The position numbers and the translations under genes are program-made. From Limnanthes douglasii subsp. nivea (Eukaryota > Streptophyta > Magnoliopsida > Brassicales > Limnanthaceae): a stretch of DNA of 64,000 nt. Shown here piece after piece: positions 43,968-54,941 of this stretch. Numbering within the stretch: position 1 is the stretch's first letter; each line of letters opens with the position of its first letter. The notes beneath the pieces were generated by a model that saw only the letters and a list, made by a program, of their open reading frames with translations, was not told the origin of the DNA and ran no database searches. The stretch is from NCBI GenBank assembly GCA_036936605.1, contig JAUPFV010000001.1:318830250-318894249 (forward strand), read 5' to 3'.

Positions 43968-44488
43968 TTGCTCGTTGATACGAACTGCCCCCAATGTCCG
44001 AGAAGCCAGGGCTGTAGCATAGCATTCTCTTGCAACCTTTTGACTGCTCCGGATAACTCCCACCTGTCCCTGAACAGCATATTTCAAGCACTGATGGACT
44101 GTTGAAGCCACTGCATGCATCCTAGAGAGCCAAGACCTCCCTAAGATAGCATTATAGCAAGTGGGACAATCCACCACAATAAAAAGTATCCTGACCATCT
44201 TTTTAAAAGGGCCTTTGCCCAACAAAACTTCTTCTTCGAACTCTCCGATCACATCTGTTGAGCTGCCAGTAAAGCCCACAATTGATCTGTCCGAACTCTG
44301 AATTACAGCTGGATTTTTCATTCTCTTGTACATGGTTAAGAAAAGGATATTGGATGAACTTCCAGTATCCACTAAAATTCGTCTTTTGTCATTGCCCCCA
44401 ATAGATGCTCCTATGACAACAACATCCTCGTGAGGGCCAGCTATATCTCTTAAATCATCTTCATCAAAAACAATTAAGGGAATGGATT
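43968..44488 (-). CDS. Element D protease (open, active site kept)
   Basis: From the stop at 44489 the frame is open to the conserved TAG. PFPLIVFDEDDLRDIAGPHE, then the aspartic protease active site VDTGSSSNILFLTMYKRM (about 44370), FTGSSTDVIGEFEEEVLLGK, YNAILGRSWLSRMHAVASTV, LKYAVQGQVGVIRSSQKVAR, ECYATALASRTLGAVRINEQ. This is the only copy in the window with an Asp-Thr-Gly and a continuous downstream frame. Confidence 0.88.
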
Positions 44489-46306
44489 TTATGACTGATA
44501 GGAAGTCATGCCTCCTTCTAGCTGGGTAGCTAAAGTATGAACGTGCCTCTTCCTTGAAGAAGCAGTAGGAGCTGTCATAGTATCCCCTCCGAAAATTGTA
44601 AGTGACTCAAAAAACTTAATGAGTCCGGAGACCGTCCTAGAACATTCCTCAATTGCACCCACTTTGTTTCGAGTTGGATCGGGATCCAAGTACTCAGATT
44701 CCACATCAAACCTCTCAATTATAACCATGGCTCCCTCCGGAGTAGCATTACTTGGACCAACCCAGTGAGTATTGTCAGGCCTGTTACCTCCTCTTCTTTT
44801 GACATAAGCCCCCAGATTTCCCCTCTCAATCAAGTTCTGAACTTCTTGTTTCAAAGCTATACAATCATCAGTGGTATGGCCAATATCATTGTGATATTGG
44901 CAGAAAGAGTTATTGCGATGCTCTCTAGGAGATTGCAGTGTGACCGACCTCCTATAGTGTACTTCTTCCTTTGTTTTATCATAAATGTTGGCCACACTTT
45001 CTTTCAATTCTACGAACCACTCCGGCTGAACCCAAGGACCTCTCTTGTTTCTGGATTACTGACTCTGAGCAGGAGCAGCTGGCTGAGACTGAGCTTTAGT
45101 CCTACCATGCCCCTGTCCGGTCTCTTTCGCTTTGTTCCCAGACTGATTCTAATTGGGAGTTGGTGTCACCGGGGTAGACCTCACCTGCCTGTGCACCCTG
45201 GTTTTCTTTGTTTCATCAATGTTAATCTGTTTTCCAACCTGATTCAGCAACCCTCCCCATGTCATGGCCTTCTTTATGGTCACTGAATCAGCCAAATTGC
45301 CAGGGTTCAAGCCCTGTCTTAGGGATGCTATTGCCACTTGTTCGAAGCAATCAACCAACCCATTCTTGGTGTTCACAAAACGGCTTATATATTCTTTCAA
45401 GGACTCATTTGGTTCCTGGGCACAATGGATTATTGTGTCCCCATTTCCCTTTAGTTCTTTACTCCCAATGAACTGCCTTCGAAAGGCCACCCAAAAAGTA
45501 TCGAAATTCTTGATACAGCCTTGTGGTAGGCTGTTATACTATTTTAGAGCACTCCCCGTAAATGATTGGGAGAATGCTCTGCAGAGTAGCTTATCATCGT
45601 CATCAAAGTTCATCATGAAGTTTTTAAATTGTTCCAAATGGTTGTCCGGATCAGTACTGTCATCGTACTTTTCCATTTTGGTGCTGTCAAACCTCTTAGG
45701 GAGGTTGCCGGACAGAATTTTGGAAGATAATGGAGACTGTCTCCAATTTCTGCCACGAATGAACACAGTATCCTCATTAGGAGTTGCAAAGATACCTGGC
45801 TCATCGTGGAAAGCGAAAGGATCCATCAGCATCTGGTCTACATGCCTCCGGCTGTGAGATGACCCTTTGCTGATATTCTTCTTCATCTTTCCATGTCTAT
45901 CCCTTTTTCTTGAATATTTTTTTATCTGCTTTTGCTTCTTTTTAGTTCGACCCTCATCGCTGCTAGAGGATAAAGATTCTTCAACTCCCTCATCATCCAA
46001 AGAGCTATCAAAAGACTCTGAGCTTGAGTCAGAACTCTCCACTGGTTTAGACCGGTGAGACTTTTTGGAGCTGGCATGAGTCTTTTTGGTACTCACATGA
46101 GTCTTTGAAGGCTCATGCTCTCTGGGGTTATCGGTGTGATAAGAAACTGATGCTTTAGACTTTTCTTTTAGGCCCATCTTAGCCTTTTCTACCCTCAGAG
46201 CTTCTATTTCACCCTTTAGCCTATCGCGCTCTTCGATAGTGTACTCATCGTTTTCGCCCACCACTTCGAGTAGAGCTGGTGGCACTTCTGGGTCGTCCGG
46301 ATTCAT
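44489..46306 (-). pseudogene. gag: Element D gag (several stops)
   Basis: ATG at 46306 (MNPDDPEVPPALLEVVGEND). The N-terminal half is as in C: acidic Ser run, basic run, capsid LPKRFDSTKMEKYDDSTDPD. A TAG near 45539 replaces the Trp of ALKWYNSLPQ. The capsid end is open at 45490-45149 (RRQFIGSKELKGNGDTIIHC; LRQGLNPGNLADSVTIKKAM). Stops near 45149 and 45058 interrupt the Gln-rich linker. The nucleocapsid piece (45007-44489) carries CQYHNDIGHTTDDC. The frame stops at 44489 with TAA where C has CAA. Confidence 0.9.
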
Positions 46307-46356
46307 TCGGACTGACTTTTCTTTTTGGTTTTGAATGCTTGATTCAGGCACCTTCT

Positions 46357-46376
46357 TCTCCCACTGTGGTCGCCAG
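46357..46376 (-). other. Element D primer-binding site
   Basis: CTGGCGACCACAGTGGGAGA on the minus strand next to the 5' LTR. It differs from C's primer site at the first and last base. Confidence 0.7.
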
Positions 46377-46378
46377 TT

Positions 46379-46786
46379 TGGTGAGGTTAATTATCGTATG
46401 AGGGTAAATTTGTAATTTTTTCGGTGTTTTGTGAAAGTATATGGGTGTTTTATCTTTAGAATAGAGAGTAGAGGGAGAATTAAGTTGGCTGGTTGCAGTT
46501 AATTTTCATTACCCACATTTAATGCAGGTGGTTGGGTATTTATACCCTTACATTTGGGCTTTATGGGTTTTCGGGTCATGTTTAATGGACCTGGGTCATG
46601 TTAAAAGACCCATGAGCTTTTTAGTAGGGGAGAAAGTAGCTTAGTAAAGAAGTGTTTAGGTTTTTTAGTACTTTTGTCATAGTTCGAACAGTCCAATAGG
46701 CTAAGTGTTCGAAGTGGTCTGTCCGGTCCGGAGGCCTTGGTCCAATCTGTCCCTGTTCGGGGAGCGAGTAGAATTTGGACTCATCA
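46379..46786 (-). repeat. Element D 5' LTR
   Basis: 408 bp; on the minus strand it begins TGATGAGTCC and ends CTCACCA. It contains a TATAAATA box (about 46539-46546 on the minus strand). Confidence 0.94.
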
Positions 46787-46791
46787 CTGGT

Positions 46792-48130
46792 GAGGAGACT
46801 TGGATTGACTTCGGCTTTGATTTTCCTCCCGTTCTCCCAAACACCACTTACAAACAGGAATTGAGTCCTCCAATTTCTCTCCGACTCAAGCAGATCATCC
46901 ACTGCTTTATAATTATCACACATGTTGAAGTGATAGAAGGGAATGTGGTGGTTCCTGCAGAGACTGGCCACAACTATGAATTCCTCCATTGGTAGAGTAA
47001 TCACGGAGAGCCTAGAGGCCATGATGTAGGCCATAAGTGTGTACCAGGCGTTGGGGCTTAGTTGACTGGGACAGAGCTTGATAAGATGGAAATACCAAAC
47101 TATTTCCGGATCCAAGGGGAACCTTAAACCCCAGTTAAAGAGCTCAGTGAAGATGACTATTTCACTGAGTTTGCAGTCCATTGGGGTTTCAGGGTCTATG
47201 GGGATTCTTATCTTCACATTCTCCGGAATCCCCCACTTTGTACGCATCCGGCCCAACTCAGCTGTATGAATGAAAGCATAATTAATCTTTTGCAAGGCAA
47301 GAAGATATTTAACATTGACCTTGTAGAAACAAGGTCCCACTTTTCCTTCAAGACACTCCGGCAGATCCGGATGCCTTAAGCATAACTTCTCATTGCCTTT
47401 ATCCTTCTGAGCAGCAACAGCACCACTGGTCTGTCCGGAAGGTTCAGACTCGAATGGAGCCCCTTCGATAGAGTCCTCCATTATTTCCTCCATTATTGAA
47501 AAAGGGTTTTCAGTTGTATTGATGGAGGGGGAGTTTGGATTTGGTTCAGTCTGACCACCGGACTGATGAGCTTCAGTGCTCTCCTGCACTCTAGCCTCCG
47601 GCTGGGGCTCTGAGGTGGAGGTTTCTATTCGGGGGCTTGAGCCAGTGGCCTCCGGACCGGACATCCTGTCCCTAGGTGCTTTTATGGATGCTTCTGACCC
47701 TGTACTGCTATCCTTGGCACCTAATTTCGAAGGGGTGCCCTTGGAAGCCTGCCCTTTGACCAGCCGGCCTTTTCTTCGATCAACCAGTTTGTTGGGAGAA
47801 GTATCAGCATCTGACCTCATGGCTAAGAACGGGGAAGGTTTTTTTAAAACTAGTAACTGTTAAACCTGGTTCAACAGTGGGTTCTGACTCTTGATCCGAA
47901 GAACCTGAGATGATAGGAGAAAGACTGGTTTGAAACAATCTCTTTGGTTTGACACCCTTTGTGGAGGAAGAACACTGGTCAGACTCTGTAGCTGAGATTG
48001 CTGGTTTGTCGATGGGGGAAGTGGGTAAGCCTGCTGCGATGCGTCTTTCCCTTTCGACTTTTTGTGCTTTTTCTAGTTCAGATAGATTGAGCCACCCACC
48101 TTTGATTAGATTGTTCCTAGCCGTGAACAT
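46792..48130 (-). pseudogene. Element C antisense gene, exon 1 (5' part)
   Basis: ATG at 48130 (MFTARNNLIKGGWLNLSELE). The frame runs to an extra A in an A-run near 47845 that shifts it. It continues in another frame from 47820 (MRSDADTSPNKLVDRRKGRL) through the Ser/Pro/Glu-rich stretch into the conserved domain (LCLRHPDLPECLEGKVGPCF, VKYLLALQKINYAFIHTAEL, NWGLRFPLDPEIVWYFHLIK, LSPNAWYTLMAYIMASRLSV). Element D is inserted after NPSLLTS, so the frame runs into D's LTR. All three codons that are TAG in D are CAG here. The C-terminal part is at 34997-36426. Confidence 0.88.
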
Positions 48131-48574
48131 AAACAACCTAAGTAAAGAACTTGTGTTTGAGAGAAAGCTCTGAAAATTAGTAGAGTGAAAATGAAAGTGA
48201 TAGTAAAACAGTGGAAAAGTATCTTAATTTATAGTAAACCTCAAAAAGAAGTCTTGATTCCTAGGAGAATTCGAAAGGATTAGCAATGATTAAGAGACGG
48301 CGCTGATGTCACCTTCATTAATGAAGAGGTTGCTTTTCAGATAAGATGGGTGCGAAATTCAAGGTGAAAAAACGGCTAAAGCAACGAACCAAAGAGAGAC
48401 ACGTGTCCCATGAACTTTGGCAAAAAACCGTTTAGTTTCAAGGAACTTTTTTCAGTCCGGATAAAACCATAAACACAATTCAAAAGACATGTCCGGATGA
48501 AGCTGCTACTGATAACTGACTGATTTTCAGGTTTTGACAAAGGTTTTTGAACAAACACCTAAAAAAGGGGCTAC
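48131..48574 (-). promoter_or_regulatory. Candidate promoter of the C antisense gene
   Basis: On the minus strand, a TATA box TATAAATTAAG (48233-48223) lies about 100 bases before the ATG and is followed by a CT-rich leader. About 165 bases further upstream is a perfect 10-bp palindrome GACACGTGTC (48398-48407) with a G-box core, a common plant bZIP/bHLH binding site. This stretch is unique internal sequence, not LTR. The plus-strand polypurine tract (48557-48574, CTAAAAAAGGGGCTAC) sits at its far end. Confidence 0.5.
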
Positions 48575-48982
48575 TGATGAGTCCAGATCCTGTTACCTCT
48601 ACGGACAGGGACAGTTCGGACAGAGACCACTTGACCGGACAGGGCAGTTCGAACACCTCATCCATTGGACTGTTCGAACAAGAACTAAAGTACTTAAAAA
48701 CCTAATCACTTCTTGACTAAGCTGCCTGCTCTCCTACTAAGAGCTCATGGGTCCTTAAACTTGACTCGGGTCCATTAAACATGACCCGAAAGCCCATAAG
48801 GCCCAAATATAAGGGTAAAAATACCCAACCACCAATATTAAATGAGGGTAATGAAAATTAAATACAACCAGGATGCTTAATTCTCCCTCTACTCTCTACT
48901 CAAACATTAAATACTTACAAACTTCCACAAAACTCCAGACAAAAATTACAAACTTACCCTCAGACGAAAATAAACCTCACCA
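48575..48982 (+). repeat. Element C 3' LTR
   Basis: 408 bp, matching 28454-28861 with about 15 differences by eye. The TATA box seen in the 5' copy is changed here (GTAAAAATA). Followed by the AGCAC target duplication. Confidence 0.95.
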
Positions 48983-49902
48983 AGCACCAGATGTGCTAAC
49001 TGCCTTTTTACCTTTCTTTTCTTTGGTGATCTTTTCTTTCTTCTTTTTCGGCAGATGGTTATCCGATCTATTGCGAATAGGAAGAAAGACTTTGCAGTCA
49101 AGCTAGGATATTCGTTGGCACACGAGTTTTGGATCTTGATCGGAAAACAAATCTTGAGGAGGCAGCCCACATTCTTTCTCTAGAGTATATATATCGAACT
49201 TTCTTCAAGGCGATAATATACTTGCTTTCGAGGTTTCTTAGGTTCCTCCCAATTTTTACTCTTTCTTCTTCAGAGATGGAGCAAATGTCAGCTTCTTCTT
49301 GATATTCAGCCTCAATATCAGTTTTTGTAGCCTCCGAGTCAGCTTCTTGGCTTTTGAAGTTTCTTCTAGAGGATCTTGAGAAGTTGGAATAATTGTTTCT
49401 GTAAGAGGGTTAGCAGTTCGAGGTGCCTCCTCCATCACTTCTCTTTGAGGAGGATCACTAGTAGTGGGATTTAGAGGAGAGGGCGTTCGGATGATTGTTG
49501 ATTCATCTCCCACGACGATGAAGGTCTTTCTTGGTTTGGTTAATGAAGATCATTATGAGAAAGGGTTATTTTTTTCAATTTCAGAGGAGAAACTCTGCTT
49601 TGAGTTGAGGAAGCTCGAGGTGTTTTGGGACCTGAGATTCTAGATCACGTTTGTTCTTTGATTATGGGAGAAGGTGAACGATTTGGGACTTTGGTAGGAT
49701 CGAAATTACCGTAATAAAATGTCTCAGTTGTAGTTCCAATTGGACCACCTCGAATTAACCTTGCTCTTCGGTATTCTTCAGCTCTTTACGTAATAAAAAA
49801 ATAATCGTAAGATCCGAACACTAGGTTACTGTCAGTATCAGAGCATTCTGGTGTTTTGGAAAGAACGGCCTTCGACTTTTTGGTTCTTGGTTTCTTTCTC
49901 AT
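48983..49902 (-). pseudogene. Element B antisense gene, 5' half
   Basis: ATG at 49902 starts MRKKPRTKKSKAVLSKTPEC, a strongly basic start that could be a nuclear signal. Later pieces read RRARLIRGGPIGTTTETFYY and NFDPTKVPNRSPSPIIKEQ, then ESTIIRTPSPLNPTTSDPPQ (49513 on), then EKECGLPPQDLFSDQDPKLV and a Lys-rich run, in several frames with stops. It is interrupted by C at 48983 and continues at 28453. I do not recognise the LCLRHPD domain of C/D in it, so the N-terminal half seems to differ between families. Confidence 0.65.
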
Positions 49903-50254
49903 AAACCAAGTATGGGTTGGTTGGAGAAGATAAAGGTTGATCGGAAAATTCGAGTTTTGCGGTGAGAATTTCGGGAATAGGGGAGGAGCATATGAAGGTA
50001 GCCAGAAACTCTAACTTCTCTCTAAGATTATTCGAAGATTATTTTCCCTTTGGTTATTATTCGAAGATTATTTTCCTTTTGGTTCGAATATGTTTTTAAG
50101 CTTTTATATTGTATACATGCTTCGAATAATAGGTTAAGCTAATGGCTTTGAATAGTTGTTTTTTTATTCATGACAGGTTGAAGATTCGAAGGCAAACGAA
50201 TTTGAAGACTTTTTAGTTCTCATTCGTTTACTGACATGAGAACTAGGGGGCTTC
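49903..50254. promoter_or_regulatory. Leader and candidate promoter of the B antisense gene; polypurine tract
   Basis: On the minus strand a TATAAAAG box (50108-50101) lies about 200 bases before the ATG at 49902. A phrase TATTCGAAGATTATTTTCC is duplicated in tandem at about 50027-50085. At the right end, CTAGGGGGCTTC (about 50243-50254) is the plus-strand polypurine tract before the 3' LTR. Confidence 0.5.
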
Positions 50255-50610
50255 TGATATGAAAATAGGGTTTTAAGGATTAATTTGTAAATAATGTAAA
50301 TTCATGGACTTAATTGTAATTAATGTAAGTTTTGTCCTTAATTTGTGACTGGTGTAAGTTTTAGAAGATATTTGTGACTTTGTATAATTTATAAAGACTA
50401 AACGGTAATTAGTTCACTTTTGTAACATATTCAGTTTGAGACTAAGTCTTGGCTCCTCTATATAAAGGACCAGACTACTTTAATAAAGGGGTTGAACACT
50501 TTTACTTTGAAACTCATTTGTACTTGTATTTTCTCTTTTTAAAAACTCTTTAACATTTTATCTCTCTAGAATTCTTCCTTAGCAATTTACTAAAGCAAAA
50601 TCAAACCTCA
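50255..50610 (+). repeat. Element B 3' LTR
   Basis: 356 bp, TGATATGA to CCTCA. About 22 differences from the 5' LTR by eye. It keeps an intact TATATAAAG (50459-50467) where the 5' copy has TATACAAAG. Confidence 0.92.
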
Positions 50611-50859
50611 TAAATATCTTCAAACTTTTATGCAAAAATATTTAAACGTTTAGTAAAAATTATAACAAAGCAACGCAAATGCTACATAAAAGAGTTGTTT
50701 TTATCTTCAAACACTTGATTTTGAAAATCTCAAGTAATTTTGTTTCATCTCCGTAAACTATGAAGCTCGGGGCCTCACAGGGTCATCAACTCTATGAATA
50801 TTATTTATTCAAAGAAAGATAGGTCACATAGCCACGAGTGACTTTTCGATTCTCCAGTT

Positions 50860-51180
50860 ATAACTCTAACTTTATTTTCCCACAATATAGCAAATACACT
50901 AGTGCATGACGAAGGTGGTATCATGCATCCTATCAAGCCATTACCATCTCATAATAACATTATAAGAAAAAAAGAATCAACTAACATGAATAAGATACTC
51001 ACAGTCTTCTTATAATCCCCTTGCCCAAAGTGACTTTGGCCTGAAACTCGGCACACATAAAGGCATTGGTACATGTAAATCTAATAATTTTATTTTTAGA
51101 CTTCTGATAGGTAGGAGTATTACTCATTCTACTAATAGTTCATTCAAATATATGTTGATATAGTTATATGATGATAGGAC
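50860..51180 (-). pseudogene. Element E protease fragment
   Basis: Minus-strand reading: a degenerate FTCTNAFMCAEFQAKVTLGKG, then TVSILFMLVD, then YNVIMRW, one stop, WLDRMHDTTFVMH. This matches FTGSS...GEFEEEVLLGKG, VRILFIVVD, YNAILGRSWLSRMHAVAS of element D piece by piece. It proves that element E continues right of B. The active-site Asp-Thr-Gly is not readable. Confidence 0.65.
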
Positions 51181-52559
51181 ATCATTACCATTTTTGTAAA
51201 AAGTAAAAATTCACGATTGATAAAAAACAACAAGGAAAATCATTGTCTAAAAGAAAAATATCGTCTTTTATATCATACAAGACAAAACATTATATTGATT
51301 AAAAGCAATGTAAAATAAAGTTTTGGGTAAGAAATAAATTAAAGTATCATTTAAAGGAAAATTAATATTGAATTTCGTTATGCATAAGATTTTAAGCAAA
51401 AACATCGTCCGAGATAACTAAGATGATGGATGGGACTAATATATGACATGAGTAGACGAAGAATAAGTAATGCAACATTAGACGAGTTAAAAGACTTAAA
51501 ACTGTAATAACAAGATAAGGATGACGAAATGACTAATGTAAGACAAAATTGAACAAAATAAATATAAATGACGATAAATACTTAAAGATAAGGAAAGCGA
51601 GTCGAGTAAGTTAAGCTGAAGATAAAAATAACTTTTGCCTTAAACAAGACTTAAGAAGCTTCAAGCTGGTTATATTAGATTATTAAGTTACCCACAACAA
51701 TTAAAATGGATAGTTGTAATTCATATAATGGATGAATGTCGCGTATCATAAGTTACACGTGTCATTCATCCCTAATATTAATACCTAAAATTATTATAAA
51801 TATTGATTTAATTATTACGTAATGATGTTGAACACTAATTTGAGAGAAACAATACTTGTTAATTTTATCTTTTATCCATCTTGAGTTTTTTAGTCTTTTG
51901 AATCATTGATAATCACTTTGACAAAGGTTTACTTCATTATTTTTAGCGTTGTATTTGGGAAATTCTACAAAGTTCATTTTTAACCATGATGATGACTTGA
52001 TCGAGATTCGATAAAGAAGGTTCTCAAGAACAATCAACTCTAAATTTATTTCACTAGCTTGTGAGAATAACGAAGTATGTGGAAATCTAACGTTGGCCCC
52101 AACAATAATATATGGTTGTATCTTTGAATCTTGAAAATGACAATATTCAAGGTGTACATTACATTATGGTTCTTAATTTATCGGTAATTTCATTACCAAC
52201 TCGGAGGAAATAAGTTAATGTCAGATCATATAAAAAATTTCCAACAAAAATTTATGGTAATCTTTCAAATTATCTATTTTTTTTTTCTTTGAATTACAGA
52301 TGAATGATACGACAATAATAACATTAATCGAGAATATTACAAAACCTAAGAGATCAAAAACAACTTTTTTTGATATGCTCAGTAAAACCTTACAATTCGA
52401 GAAAATATATTTAAGAAATGATATGAATCAAAGTGAATGTGGTATTACAACTAGTATGGTTTGAGCTAAAATAGATGTTTTAAATAATAATAATAATAAA
52501 TTAATAATAAGAGAAATTAATTAATTAAGTGTTTTTTAAAGAAAAGGTTAACAAAAGGA
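51181..52559. other. Unassigned AT-rich stretch, possible LTR of F
   Basis: No coding sequence recognised. The part at 51700-52100 has LTR-like features (a TATAAATATTG box near 51795, then a leader, then GTTGGCCCC near 52089 where a primer site might lie), but no second copy was found, so it stays unassigned. Confidence 0.35.
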
Positions 52560-52599
52560 ATGACAAGTTAATAGACGTCGTTTAAAACAATTTAAAATT

Positions 52600-54860
52600 A
52601 CCTAAGCTCACACTTTATAGTTTCACGCAATCTCCGTCAACTCAGAGGATTCTTCAAGAAAAGTTACCAAGTAAGTTTCATCCATATCAGATGGAGAAGT
52701 ATGATGTAACATGAGATCCTGAACAACATTTGGAATAACTTTGTAATATGATATTAAGATTTAATCTAGACAACACGTTGTTGTGTAGAGAGTTTTCTAT
52801 GACTTTCAGGGGAAATACTTTAGTATGGTTAAATAATCTTCATTTATGATCCATTCACAGTTTTGAGGATTTGTGAGGGTCATTGTGAAGTCATTTTATT
52901 GGAAATAAAACAATTAAGCAGGGCGAATATTACATCATGACATTGTTCTAAAAAATTGACGAGTGATTAAGATATTACATTAATTATTTTGTGGCAACAT
53001 TTAAAAACAGACTTCCTATAGAAAGTAGCTCGTAGAATATTTGATTAAATTTCTAATTGATTTTGTGTGAGATTTGTGAAGATGTTTATAAATATTTATT
53101 AAGGTAAACAAAAAATAAGGAGGGATTGTGCAAGCTAAGTTATCAAAAAGAAGCAAAATGAAGCACGACGAGTTTTAAAGGCTTTTAAAGAACTGATAAA
53201 CCGACCGTGTTACTCTTATTATGATATTCTAAACTGGATATTTACTCCATTGATGATGGGAATCACAATAATTTATGATAAAACAATAGATAAGATACAC
53301 TAGCGTACAACGTGAGCTATGTTTCCTCATATTAAAAAAGGATAAATATATATTATTGTGTACATTAATGAGATAATGGAGATTTTACTAAGGGTTGTTT
53401 CCAATTGAAAAAAGTAAATACAAATATTAATTAATAACTGGGATTTTTTTTAGTTTGTGAGGAACATAGAAATCAAAAGAAAGGAATAGAAAGATAACTT
53501 GGTAGTCCAAGACAACAGAAATGTAACAGTCATACATTTTGTACAATTTTTAGAGGGGATACATTGTACATGACATAAAATTCTTTAAAAAAAGATATAG
53601 TAAAGGTTCATAAGTTCATCTTATTAATGAATCATATATGCATCTACGCATAAATCATGCATTAACATTGTTATTCACCAACGGTGATTTGAGAGGGTTT
53701 GTAACACCACACACATACATTTATAATAATTTTATATATTGTTAGAGTAATAGTAAGAATAATGATGATTGATACAAGTAGTTCAACCAAGATGTTATAT
53801 CATAAAGAATATGATCAAATGATTGGTATAACTCTATTCAAAAGACTAGTAGAAATCTAGTAAATTGTACTTAGTTGTTTACTAATTGTGTGAGAGAAGT
53901 AGAATTATCAATGACTATTGAAACAAAACAATGAAACATGAGAATATTTTTAGATATTGCGAAGCATATGGAAACATGTTTTGAAAAAGTTTCATATAAA
54001 CAAGTGCCACGACTGGAAAATGTGATTTTATATGTTTTCCCTAAATTTGGTTTTGTTGAAGGTAATCTTTTAATAATCATTTATGAATCATTAGTGTTAG
54101 ATAATGTTGATAATCGAGAAGTGTTATCCGTTGATAAAATTAATGATTGATGTCACCAATCTTTGATGTTCTTAGATGATTAGGTATTACGTTTACGAAT
54201 TGTAACATATGTTGTTCTTGATATAGTACTATATTGGCAAGGATTATATCTCAAGAATTTAGTAAATTTCTACAACAATTTTTTTTGAGTTGTTACAGGA
54301 TTCCATAAATATTGATGGTATGGGATATGTGATAATGGTTTTCAATTCCAAAACGACATTGTTAGAGCTTTTTACACAAAGTATGGGATATAACAACATG
54401 TTTCTAGTCAACATTACATGCAATAAAATTGATAGGTAGAAATGACCAACGGAACCATCTTAAATGGCATTACGAGAAACTCGAGTTAACCAAGGGAAAG
54501 TAGCATAATATTTTGAATAAAGTTTTATGGGCATATTGAACCAATCCTAAAGCAACAATTAGTGAAAGTTATTTTGCTTTGGTATATGGTATATAATTCG
54601 TAGTCTCAATAGAGATCGTAATTCATAGTCATCATATTTAATTTTATTTATCCACGTGATATGATAATGAAAAACAAGCAGGTATTGATTTGATAGAAGA
54701 CAAACAAGAGCAATCACAAGTAAGAGTTGGACATTATAGGAGTTTGATGTAAAGAGGATACAATGAAAAGCTTAAAGTGAGAAGTTTCAGTGAAAGAGAT
54801 TTATTAAGGAAAGTGTTTCATAGAATAAAAGATGCAAATATATGAAAGTAGGCTTCTAAC
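52600..54860 (+). mobile_element. Relic F: plus-strand Tat-lineage fragment without RT
   Basis: In order: gag capsid (KFHPYQMEKYDVT, FSMTFRGNTLVWLNNLHL, INYFVATFKN) at 52660-53000; a degenerate knuckle ending DNGDFTKGCFQLKK near 53370; protease (FTNGDLRGFVTPHT, then MMIDTSSSTKMLYHKEYDQM at 53764, Asp-Thr-Ser for Asp-Thr-Gly); the end of the archaeal-type RNase H (FEKVSYKQVPRLEN at 53975); integrase core (GICDNGFQFQNDIVRAFYTK, VEMTNGTILNGI) and tail (IDLIEDKQEQSQVRVGHYRS, SERDLLRKVFHR). The whole RT and first RNase H are missing. It lies between E's gag and E's protease, so it probably inserted in E. Confidence 0.7.
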
Positions 54861-54941
54861 TTGGATATTTTTACTACTTTGCACTCTCTCATATTATGGA
54901 TGACATCATTATAATACTTGCAGCACGTATTGTGGTTTCAT

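Larger units (their letters stand above)
36427..46786 (-). mobile_element. Element D: Tat-lineage retrotransposon inserted in C, opposite strand
   Basis: LTRs of 408 bp: the 5' LTR at 46379-46786 and the 3' LTR at 36607-37014, with an extra duplicated LTR piece at 36427-36570. The target duplication CTGGT is perfect (36422-36426 and 46787-46791). By eye the LTRs differ at 15 positions (3.7%), the same as C. It sits in exon 1 of C's antisense gene, about 22 bases upstream of its 5' splice site. D keeps an open RT and an open second exon of its own antisense gene. Confidence 0.95.
28454..48982 (+). mobile_element. Element C: Tat-lineage retrotransposon carrying nested D
   Basis: LTRs of 408 bp (28454-28861 and 48575-48982) with a perfect target duplication AGCAC (28449-28453 and 48983-48987), inside the antisense gene of B. 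By eye the LTRs differ at about 15 positions (3.7%). Without D the element is about 10.2 kb. C and D are the same family: their LTRs are equally long and very similar. C has frameshifts and stops in gag, protease, RT/RNase H and the antisense gene, but an intact integrase frame. Confidence 0.95.
20436..50610 (+). mobile_element. Element B: Tat-lineage retrotransposon carrying nested C and D
   Basis: LTRs of 356 bp at 20436-20791 and 50255-50610 differ at about 22 positions (about 6%). Without the nested C (plus one AGCAC duplication) B would be about 9.6 kb. Internal order matches A, C and D, but the LTRs are unrelated in sequence and the primer site reads TTGGCGACTCTACTGGGGA, so B is a distinct family. 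No convincing target duplication: ATGTT on the left, TAAAT on the right. All main enzymatic centres are damaged. Confidence 0.92.

Noticed and set aside
44765..45857. Long plus-strand frames of 173 and 197 codons opposite D's gag
   Set aside because: They are the mirror of a conserved gag on the minus strand and have no family resemblance of their own.
28454..46786. C and D as one element duplicated by local inversion
   Set aside because: Each has its own LTR pair, primer site and perfect, different target duplication (AGCAC and CTGGT), so they are separate insertions.
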